The position numbers and the translations under genes were made by a program. This document shows positions 11,906 to 22,226 of a DNA stretch of 64,000 bases, in pieces. The DNA lies in NCBI RefSeq assembly GCF_020520425.1, contig NC_079488.1:89137285-89201284 (forward strand). Reading direction: 5' to 3'. The notes beneath the pieces were generated by a model that searched no databases, was not told where the DNA came from, and saw only the letters and a list, made by a program, of their open reading frames with translations. This DNA is from Spinacia oleracea (lineage: Eukaryota > Streptophyta > Magnoliopsida > Caryophyllales > Amaranthaceae). Position 1 is the first letter of the stretch. Each line of letters starts with the position of its first letter.

Positions 11906-14900
11906 CTATATAATCATCCATGTCAAATGGCGATAACCAGCCCACTTAGCAGCAACACGGATTCCAATGGCTAATGCGACACCCAACAAAGGAAGTGGAA
12001 CTTTTCCTCTGAAGGAAGTGACTTCAGATACTTCATTTACTTGTTTAAGATTCTTTGAATGGTGATAAATAGCCAATGCTGTAAATGAGATGATTGCCAT
12101 AATTCTAACCCACGGCTCACCGACAGAGGCCAGTACAGTTGCAATAGGTAATGCAGAACAAACATTGTCCCTTTTCTTCAAAAATCGGGAATAGCTGAAG
12201 AGTCCAACAAGCATCAACAAGAAGACTGGTTCAGTGATGAAACCTCTCACTGCTCCATAACCAATGATTCCAGCTGCAGTAAGAAGATATGGTTGACACT
12301 TTATTGAGTCTGGAGAAGCTGCTTCTCCAATCGCCAGTACAGTAGAAGCGAGCATAATGATAAAGGTTAATTGTGGTATTGGAGCAGACGTCACTATACT
12401 GGAGTAAAAGGAGTGGATGGCATAAACTGTAGACTCAACAAAGAGAACAGTGTACGTGATTGGGTCACCTATAAAATGGAATATAAACGCCAGCACAAGT
12501 TTTGATAGGTATCCAACAAACTGAAAAATGCCCAATAACAGCTTCCGCCAATTAGAAAGTTCCCACAGGACTGATCTCCATGCATAGATGAGAAATGCCA
12601 GCGCTGCAAATATCATAAGCGAAGTCAGCATGAAGCAAATGGCGATAACATTAAAAAAATACCACACTGAAAAACTGAAGTATTGTAAACCCTAGCAAGG
12701 CCAGCACAGAGTAAGTAGAAGCAAGCTTCAAGAAGGACAAGAAACATTTGGTTTCAGTAATTAGTAAACAGACTTACAAGTTAGTGAAGTTACAACATAT
12801 CACCAACCAGTAAAATGCCAGGGGTTGGAACAAGCTGAGCAGAACCATAGAGTTCAGTACAGCTAAAACTAATTCAAGTATAGGACACCATAAATCTTCC
12901 AATCATCTTTTATGTCCATATTAGCAGCCACGATACACTAGAAAAAACTTATCCAAAAAATTTCTCTAAAATCAAGGAGGCATGTAATGAACTAAATAGT
13001 AAAGGTTATAATGGGTAGTGCAAGTAGTATTAGTGCTAGAAGACAAATTAGGTGGTTAGAGTAGAGAGACTATAAATAAGGGAACACTAGGTTTAGAAGG
13101 CATGTTGAGAAATTGGTAAAGTTTAGGCTTTGGAGAGTGGTGACCTCAAGTCACTAAACCTAGAGATTGGTGGCCTCAAGTCACTACTTTTTATATCCCA
13201 TTTTGTGTTCATCATCTTTCTAGCAAATTAATATAATTTCTAGTTTTCTACCAGTAATTTCTGCTCAAATTAGCCAGTTCATCTCATTTGGTATCAGAGC
13301 GGTACAGTTCTGGGCTGGATAACTGATCAGATTTTCGGAGGGAAAAAAAAAAAAAAAAACAAAAACAAAAAGAAGATGGAAGTTGCTGGAAAACAGAGCA
13401 CAGTTGATGCAAAGGTGGATTCGAGATGAGTTTGCCTACATCACACTCAAAAGAAACCAAGGGATTTCAGATTGTAAGGAGGAGGAGCGCATCCGGCAAG
13501 AGCTTCAAATTCATGTGTTTGGTGGAAGGGGTTCAGATGTCTGGATTATTCAAATGGAGGATTTTTTCGATTTTTTTCAGTTGAATGAAGATGACAAGTT
13601 AAAGGCTGCCATTATTGGACTCGATGATGAAGCGTTGCGGTGGTTCGAAGGTGAACACAAGTTCCTGCCTTTCGATGGTTGGCAAGAACTGAAGGACCAT
13701 GTATTGCGACGTTTTGGGTCATCACCACCACCATCGGCACAAATTTTCAAAGACCAAATGGAGGAGGTAAACAAGAGAAGTATGCAGAACCTTCAAAAAG
13801 AAATTTCCAGAATACTTGATGAAGCTTTTGTTCCAATTGAATTGGGGTTTAAGCAACTTCGAGAAACACTTAGAGAGGAAGTGAAACATGCGGCGGCGGC
13901 AGATCCGGAGGTGGTAGAAGCGAAAGAGACCGATCGTGAGGATTTAAAGAAAAATAAAGGAGAAAATGTGGTGAATGTGGTGGCTGACACCGGCAGAGAT
14001 AAAGAATTAAGAGGGATAACTGGTGGCGCGTCCGTTGCTTTAATAGGTGAGCGAAGAAGAGGGTCGTTTGAGAGAGGAGGTGCTGGTGGCAGTGGGTCTG
14101 GTGGTGGGCCAGGCCTAGTCATGGGCGATATTGTTGATGCTACAACTAGTGGTTACAACAGGGACGGTCGAGGAGGTGTTGGTGGCGGTAAATCTGGTAG
14201 GAGGGCCGGTGACTTTGCAAGTGGGTTTACTGGTGGTGGTCGGGATGGTCTCCCTGGAAAATCTGGTGGAGAATCTGACGGACTTGTGAACGGTAGAGCT
14301 TCTGTTTTGCAAGCGGTGGATCTTGGGCGAGCAGATCCGGTGGTGGACCCAGATATTTTTTTGGCAAGAATGACGACAATGATAAATGTTTACTCACCGG
14401 TGAGAATTCCGGTGGAGCACAGCGGCAATAGCGGTGGGACTTGCAAAAACAAATTTCCAGAAAAATTGTGTGGAAGAAACCTTGTTGGATTAATAATTGG
14501 CTGGGAGGGGAAGTCACTTGTAGAAGAGGGGGCCAGTAAGGGCAAATTGGTAAATGGACCAAAGTATAACATGACTGACAACACTAGGGAAATCTGGCTG
14601 CTATTGCCACTTGCATCTAAGAGAAGGGAAGAGCTACAGGTTAACCTAATTAATTTTGGTGAAGAAATGAAGCTTAGTGGGCTTAGCCATTTAAAAGCCT
14701 TATTTTCTTTTATAGAAGAAAGCCAAACAGAGGGCTTTAGGCCCAATGTCCTTTCCCAAGCTCTGAGCCTCCATTACTCCAACCCTCAATTCACAACCCA
14801 AAGCAACTTACCCAACATCAATCCTGCCCAATTTGTGAGACTCGAATTACCCACCACACAACTCAATCATTCACCCAGCCCAATTTACAACAAACCCACC

Positions 14901-17900
14901 CAACCTTTTATTTGTAAACCAAATCTCTTTTTAGATTTGCCCAACCCAAAAGCTTACAATCAAATATCAAAATCATCTACCCGCATAACCATTCCCACTC
15001 TCACCTTAATTTCATCACATGACAGTTTTCTACCTCCCCATGACAACTTGATCAGTTTGCTTGCAACACTCAGCAAGGAAGAGCTTGAACGGCTATGGCA
15101 ACACTACTATGAAGATAACATTGACCAGCTTTATAGGGGCCGAGAATCGAGTGCCGATTACTATCCACCTTGAGGACAAGGTGGAAGTTTAGGGGGTCGG
15201 TATTGTAATGAACTAAATAGTAAAGGTTATAATGGGTAGTGCAAGTAGTATTAGTGCTAGAAGACAAATTAGGTAGTTAGAGTAGAGAGACTATAAATAA
15301 GGGAACACTAGGTTTAGAAGGCATGTTGAGAAATTGGTAAAGTTTAGGCTTTGGAGAGTGGTGACCTCAAGTCACTAAACCTAGAGATTGGTGGCCTCAA
15401 GTCACTACTTTTTATATCCCATTTTGTGTTCATCATCTTTCTAGCAAATTAATATAATTTCTAGTTTTCTACCAGTAATTTCTGCTCAAATTAGCCAGTT
15501 CATCTCAAGGCAACAACAGACATACCAATGTGGCTGTCATCGAATACAGCACCTGTAAAGCTAGTTTTTCCTCCATTAAAATGAGTTCTCATTCCAAAAG
15601 ATCTCATGCTTTTGAAACTACCATGTGCAATCCAAATACTTTGAGCACTTTTCATGCTCAATATACTGATACACTTAAAAAAAAGGCCCAATACTTCGGC
15701 ATTTTTGTTTCCAGCACACAACTCACAAACACATTCAGCTAATATCTGCTTCGAGTAGTCCATCTACTTCTCGTAAGCAGCACCAGACAATTTAGACTTA
15801 AAGAGTTTTAGTCATTGTGACACTTTTTGGAAATTTACCATATAGTATCACCTGTGGAGGATTCTTTCTTTGCCAACAAGTGATGCAAATCTCTTTGGAA
15901 ATGTTGGAAGGCCAATAGTATGTCTTTCTTAAACAGAAAAGTGGCAACCAGTCAAATGGTACTTCTAGATGTCAACTGCAGAGGTTCATAAGTACTCAAA
16001 TAAAAAATTAAAAGGCTTAAGATGGTAAGACCGAGGGATTGGAAAACTCCTTATTCAAAGCAAGATAGAAAACGATTTACAAAACATGGGAGAGACGATG
16101 GAAAAAGCTACGAGAGAGGTTTCATTGGCATAAGGGAACCCGTTATACAGTAGCTTTAAGCCGCGGCCCCAATCTTATTTTATTATGGGTGGGTCCCATT
16201 ATTGAGACATCCTGGAAGGTAGACAGGTAGTACCATCATTTTAACCAAAGAATGCTAATGAGGTAGAGCCATAGAGGTAGTAGTGTAGTAAGAGTGCTAA
16301 TGAAACTTAATGTAGAACAAGACATAAAAGCATTGCCATGGACATTATCAATTTTCTTGGGACTTCCTTTGCAAAAATTAACTGCCATGGACACTGTCAT
16401 GGTACTTCCCTTGCAAAATTTCATAAAAAAGTCATCATCCTTACCACCAATTAAAACTGTCTAACAAACAGGCCATATAGCCGTACACACAAGCATAAGC
16501 AGATTGGGTGTTCCGCTAGGATCTATCTATAACCCATGTCAAATTATATTAACCTACCTTAAGAGCCCTGTACTGAAATTGGGAATCATTAATCTCCCTA
16601 CCAAGAACACTAACAAAATTCCCACTTCACTTCTTCACCCAATCTTGATTTCCTTAAATTTGAGAGCAAAGTCAAAACTCATTTATAAGTTCCAACTCAA
16701 TACACAAGACATCAAACCCCTTGTTTTACCTGAATAAATTTCAAAAGCAGGGGAAAAGGAAATCTTCCTTCCTCCACCCTTCCTTACCTTCCCCTCATCC
16801 ACACCTATTTTACCTTTTTGCCTCGTATAAATGCAGCAATCACCCAAGAAAGGTGGACTACGAAGAAAATTTCATTAAATTTTTTATTTCCATTATTAAT
16901 TATCATCACCCTTACCTAAAGCATCCATATTCAACGACCTTAAAAACGTATATCTATTGCTCACCAAAAACTGTCAATTACCAGGGTGCAAGCAATTCCA
17001 GATCAGATCCATACATTGTGGATAACCATCGATCTCTATGGTAGCAAGATCATATATAGTGAATTTGAATGTTTGTATAATGTCAATAATATCGTATGAA
17101 GGGATATCAGCCTACTTTAGTGATAAATTTATGGAAGAACAACCCTCGAGTGGTAAAAAAACAATGCCTAAGGTCCTGCATCCATGGGGATAAGAGATGC
17201 TCATCCTCATATTCAGTTTTCATATAGTAACATCACATTCCAAAAAAATGCCCTTCCACTTTCAGCCTTTGATAACAAAGGAACATCTTAAATCTCTACC
17301 CCTTTAAAACAACCCATCGTCGTTCCTCACCAGTCATCCCCCTCCCCTCCTCCCCAACAAAAAAAAAAATCCCATAAAAAAGTTTAACACTTGACAGAAA
17401 AAGGAAAGGAGACTCTGAGTAAGGGCGAATGTTTCTAAAATAACCTCCCCTGGTTTTCCCTAGTATCAAAAAATGATAATAGAGACTAATAGGTGCAGTT
17501 GAGGATCTTTCCAGATAACAAGTTATAATTAACTAGGACCCTGCTTCTGAATCCTCGTTGATCAACAGATCAGGAAAATAAATGCTCATACTCTTGTCGA
17601 CTTTACCATAAACCATACCAACTCTCAATAATAGAAAAAAGAAAAACTACCATCGAGAATATCACTCACAATAATGTAAATAAGAAATTTTCCTTTGAAG
17701 TATATACAATAAAGACACCCCAGAGCATTGAAGGACATGAGTACAATTGCTTCAGCTAACACTACCAGTGATGCAATATTATTGAGTACAGAGTAGCCAA
17801 GCTCACTTCACATGAAATCAGTATCCAGTAAATAACCCTTTTGTAGGTTTTGAATATCGTACGTTCTTATTAGAGCCTGATCAAATGGGAAATTATCATG

Positions 17901-19259
17901 AAATATATTTTTAACAGGCATTTCATAAATCTTGTTGATGCACGCTATTTTCCTACAGGTTGTTTAAGTCCATGTTTGACCAATAAACACACTCAAACAT
18001 CCAACAAATATATTTGAACATCCAACAAAATTGTAGTTGTTCCCATAAGAATAGTACACTAGCACATACTCCTTCCGTGTATAAGAGACAAAAACAGGCA
18101 CCAGAATTTTTCAACAAGTTGGATGTAACCTGTATTACATGGACTACACCACAATATGCAATAACGGTGGTTTGGTAGACGGTAATAAATGACGGTGATA
18201 GTAATGGTATTCGATGTACTTTTGCAAGATAATCCCAAGAAATAATCTATGGTCACACAACTCTATCCCCAATCATTTAGCATCCCCCAAGTTGGCCAAG
18301 TATGCATATGCCTTTCAAATTTCTACCACCATTCCTTACTACTGGAACTATTTTATGTAGAAAAACACAAATTAGAGCTGGAAAAACATTACCATGGACA
18401 TCATCAATTGATTGTCGTACTCTAGAGCTAGAGGAAGCAGTACGATGGACATTGTCAATTGTCATCAGAACTCCCTTGCAAAATTTCATAGTCTCAATGT
18501 TCTTACCACCAATTAAAACCGCTTAATAAACAATCCACAAGGAAATTGGGTATTCGGCTAAGAGCTATCTATAACCCATGTCAAATTATATAGAATATCT
18601 AAAACCAACACTAACCCACCTCAAAACCCTTGCTACTGAATTTCTTCTTGTTCCAACATTGAGAATCATTAACCTCCTCCATCAAAACCAACACATTTCC
18701 CAATTTACTCCTTTCCTTCAATAGTAATTTCCATAAATTTTTGAGTGAACTGAACAAAAAAATATAAAAAAACAAGCGGAATCATGATGAACTGAAAATC
18801 CATTTAAAACATTCAAATAAAGGGGCACAACATCAACAAAATAAAAAAAATAAAAACCACTAAAGATAAAGCTAAACGGAGAGAGAGAGAAAGAGAGAGA
18901 CCTACAAACCAAGGCCAACGAAGAGGGGGAGAAGGAGCTTCCTTAGTCAAGTGCCTAAACCTATCAGGCATTGTACTCTTCCCCCTCAATTCTTCCAATT
19001 TTTCTTCCTCACTCATCTTTATCTCTCCTCCACTGTTCTCAGCTTTCACACGAAATCCCAATTTGGCCCCAGAAATGCAGAACCCAAATCGTTGGGTAAA
19101 CAAAGAATCTGGTGCAGAAGAGTTGAATTGAAGGGCTGTTTGATTAGTGCTCCTGCACCCATGGCGGAAAAATGCGGCAGGGGTTGTGATTTTAGGAGTT
19201 CGGTGACTGCAGTTTCGCCATGAAAGCGGAGAACAGGTGCTAGATATCGACAAAGACAT
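11906..19259 (-). CDS. Plastid-targeted multi-span membrane protein, copy A (2 exons)
   Basis: Exon 1 is 18902-19259 and exon 2 is 11906-12603. The intron of about 6.3 kb has GT at 18901-18900 and AG at 12605-12604. Joined CDS: 351 aa. Residues 1-80 are Ser/Thr/Arg-rich with few acids, like a chloroplast transit peptide. They are followed by an acidic stretch (MSEEEKLEELRGK), then PDRFRHLTKEAPSPPLRWPW leading into the first membrane helix. Exon 2 encodes about six hydrophobic segments (near residues 115-132, 144-164, 195-214, 225-258, 271-302 and 322-343) and ends at WMII. I recognise this as a plant-wide uncharacterised chloroplast membrane protein family (from memory, Arabidopsis At3g51510; to be checked). 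No enzymatic motif is seen. The codon split across the intron (G/CG = Ala) keeps the frame. The intron holds a gag-only LTR element. The coding sequence is intact. The functional role is unknown. Confidence 0.78.
12983..15507 (+). mobile_element. Gag-only LTR retrotransposon (TR-GAG type), whole, young
   Basis: 5' LTR 12983-13286 and 3' LTR 15204-15507, each 304 bp, TG...CA, differing at about one site. The 5 bp target duplication AGGCA lies at 12978-12982 and 15508-15512. A primer-binding site (TGGTATCAGAGC, 13289-13300) matches initiator Met-tRNA, and a purine-rich tract precedes the 3' LTR. A single 596-codon plus-strand ORF (13383-15173) has a retrotransposon gag-like region near its N-terminus (WFEGEHKFLPFDGWQELKDH), then a Gly/Arg-rich low-complexity middle. 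No protease, RT, RNase H or integrase is present, so it would depend on a partner. It looks whole for its kind. It lies in the intron of the membrane-protein gene, opposite in orientation to that gene. Copy B has the unoccupied site at about 35876-35880. LTR identity suggests an age of order 0.1-0.3 million years. Confidence 0.93.
15513..18901 (-). other. Remaining intron of membrane-protein gene A
   Basis: Intron sequence shared with copy B (35881-36620 and 41099-43737), no independent gene. Minus-strand ORF 15500-15763 (MDYSKQILAECVCELCAGNK...) stays open in copy B (35848-36132) but has no family I know; related diverged sequence at 38340-38530 shows the intron contains old internal repeats. 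At 16251-16261 the match to B breaks: about 4.5 kb is missing, with a short filler. Confidence 0.55.
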
Positions 19260-19928
19260 GGTTCAAACCCGAGAGGGTGATGCTCAACAATTTTTTCTTT
19301 TAATACGAAGTATAATTTTGAACTATGCTCAAGAAATAATTTTTTTAGCACCCGGTTCACTCATTAGGCTAATCTGGGTTTGTGGTGAGTTCTGGATGGT
19401 TAAGTTTCATTTCCCTCCTAATAGTTGTTGCAGGGGATCGAACATGGGTTCTCCTTACCAAGTTCAGCCTCAATCACCACTAAATCAACAAATAATTGGT
19501 ATGCTCAAGAAATCATGAATACTTTAACCGGCTTTTGATTCGCAAAGTGGTACGGGGTTGAAATAATGAATGATATTAAGGTGTTATGTGTTTGGAACTT
19601 GATTTTTAATACGGTTGGTTCGATTTTGGGGACGTGTTTTTTCTTTTTGTTTGATACGGTATGAAGCTATACCGGTCCACCCCTAGGTTTTAAACCCCAT
19701 ATCTTGTGTGTTTGAGGTATGAGTTTAAAATTCTTAAATTTTTCAACCAAAAACATGGTATGGGTTTAAACCATTCTAAACCCATATCTCATCCTAAAAT
19801 CCGCGAACCAAACACCCCCTAACATAGTTGAGTTAACGATATTTGGGGTTTTGGTCAATTGCACGCGCTAGTTAATTTTATACTTCCCCCCGTCCCAAAT
19901 GTTCTTTACGTTTGATATTTTGCACGCA

Positions 19929-20528
19929 TCTATACTAATATATTAAAAGGCGTTTTTAAGAACGTATACGTGTCACGTATACCTCTTCTTATTACGCCAC
20001 GTCACCACTAATCAGCATCATGACATGTCATTGACAACCAAAAAACATGTAAGCAAGGATCGAACACCAGACCTCTTTGTTAAAAGTTCAACGTCCAACC
20101 ATCTTAACCAACCACAACTTGTGTTATATATTCTATATAAACATTTATGATCATTTTACAATAAACAACAAATTGAATAGAAGTGAATGCAAAAAAAGGG
20201 AATGATTATTCAATTTAAAAATGTACAATTGTTACTTTTCAATTTATAAATGTACAATTATTACTTTTCTAGATTAAGCCTAAAAAAATAAACTCAGGGT
20301 AATAGAACGTGATAACGAGTAAGTGGTTGAATAATTATAGAACAATATTACATGCATTCGGGGTAATAGAGCGTGGAGTTTCAGCTTGGGAAGGTTATTA
20401 ATCGGCAGCTAATCTTGTGTCTAACCCCATAATTCTATGACGACCCATCATATACATGGACACATATTTACAACAAATAAATCCGAATAAAAGTCAAAAC
20501 CCGGGGCAACGCCCGGGCCACACACTAG
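19929..20528 (+). mobile_element. Non-autonomous Helitron, 600 bp (copy A only)
   Basis: Starts TCTATACTAATATATTAAAA and ends CTAG, inserted exactly between A (19928) and T (20529). A perfect hairpin (CCCGGG-gcaacg-CCCGGG) lies 11 bp before the end. There are no inverted repeats or target duplication, and no Rep/helicase coding. Copy B has the uninterrupted site at 46449/46450, so the boundaries are set by direct comparison. Confidence 0.93.
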
Positions 20529-21701
20529 TTTAACAATTAATTAATGTGTATTGAGTTTCCTCTTTTTTTATTTAAACAAAGCAAATTACATTTATTTATA
20601 ACGTTTCCACTTTTATTAAAAATATGACGTTGAAAAAATGGAAAATATTTAATGTCATAATGGAAAAGTGTGAGAGATTTAAATCCATTTTAATTTTGGA
20701 TATTAAGTTATTAACCTCTCCTAATAGATTCCATTCATTTATTGAAAATATAAGTGTATTTAATGCTTATTTGCAACCTTAAGGGTTGTAATTATCATTT
20801 GCTTATATCTTAATAGAAAATACGTGTAACGGGAGATAGCGGTTTAATTTTTTTTAATTGAATATGAGAGGATATAGGGCCATAACTTTTGGTATTGACC
20901 ATTAGGAACAAAGAGGTAATTAACTATTAATGGGTCCATATAATAAAAGAAGTATGCCAATTAAATTGAGACAGAGAAAACTTTTCGAATTGAGACGATT
21001 AATAAAATTCAGATGAAAAGTTTTCGAATTAAGACGATTAATTGGAATGAGGGAGTACAAAAAGTGTTTTCGATACTAATTAAAATTTAGCCATTTTTTT
21101 TAGGTACGGAAAGCTATATTGGGAAGAAAAAAAACATGAGTTAAATTAAACGGATCGTGGATACAATTATGATTTAAAGGTAATTTAAGGGCATTTTTTT
21201 GATTGAGTTTGAACTCAAACTTGAAATGCAAACGAGCATGTTTGTGAACAAACCAAACTCTTTATAAACCACGTTGGAATAAGAATTTATAAAACTCGTT
21301 CAAGCCCAAGTTAGGTTGAATATTAATAACTTTTATCAAGATTAGGTAGAACAGAACAAAACCCAAGTCCATCAAACTCGTTTGTAGGCCCTCGGACACA
21401 TGTAAATTTGGTGGAGTACATTTATTTTCGGAATACATGTTCTTAGGCGAGATGATGAATCGAGAAATTACAGTATTTTGAGGTGTGGCGCGCGTTTGTC
21501 TGCGGTACAAATCTACAAATTTTTGACTTAATGAGAGAACTGAAAAGGCATATATAGTTGACTTAGTGGGGCATTATGATTTATGACCAACTGAATTTCC
21601 TGCAAATCCCAGAAATTAAGGTTCAGCATACATTGTAAATAAACAAACAACAAATTAAATAATGTTGAAAGTTTTGAAAAACAATTTATTTTTGTTGCAA
21701 A

Positions 21702-22153
21702 CTAAATTAGGTCCCGTGCATGCACGGTTATTTGAAAATTATTAATTGACTATCTTTTTTAACTGAAATATTTATCCCTTAAATCTATTGCGTAATTAAT
21801 AAATCTCATAGTACTCATTTTATCATATAATATACAATTTCCGCTCTATTACGTAGTGTATATTTTATATGTTTAATATGATGATTTGACCGAATTAAAT
21901 ATTTGATATGCTTAATATGAACAAAATATTATTATTGATATGAAGATCTGACTAAATATTACCAATTTTTTTTAATAATGTCATATTTAATAATCCTATA
22001 ATTTTTTCTATTTATTATTTATATAAAAGGAGAGAAAATAAAAATAGAATAAAGTAAATATTTTTTTAAGGAAAAAATTTTTGGCGGGAAAAAATCACAC
22101 CAGGAATTGACACGTGTCATTCCTGGTGTCTCTTTTAGTATATAAGTAATAGA
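21702..22153 (-). mobile_element. Non-autonomous Helitron, 452 bp, unusual 3' end (copy A only)
   Basis: Read on the minus strand, it starts TCTATTACTTATATACTAAA at 22153. It ends at 21702 with a CCGTGCATGCACGG palindrome followed by GACCTAATTTAG. The host bases are A before and T after. The terminal four bases are TTAG rather than the usual CTRR. Copy B is empty at 50980/50981, which fixes both borders. A further internal inverted pair, 'acaccaggaatgacacgtgt', lies near the 5' end. No coding capacity. Confidence 0.8.
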
Positions 22154-22226
22154 TGAGCAATAAGGACTGAAAAACATACCTAGCTTGGTGATAACATGCA
22201 TGAGATCTCAGGTCGTCCTCCAAATC

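Larger units (their letters stand above)
19260..22226. other. Intergenic region between the two genes, copy A
   Basis: Contains the 5' flank of the membrane-protein gene, two copy-A-specific Helitrons (19929-20528 and 21702-22153), and AT-rich DNA. At about 19883-21055 a CTTCCCCCCGTCCC start and a GAATGAGGGAG end, both next to TA, hint at an older Stowaway-like element that the first Helitron interrupted; the two ends match only weakly. No gene is seen. Confidence 0.5.

Noticed and set aside
13577-14746. Overlapping minus-strand ORFs (65-118 codons) opposite the gag-like ORF
   Set aside because: Shadows of the long plus-strand frame; proline/serine-rich only because the other strand is glycine-rich.
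16721-17044. 107-codon plus-strand ORF repeated at 41561-41884
   Set aside because: Lies in the intron, opposite to the gene, with no domain; conserved only because the whole unit is duplicated.
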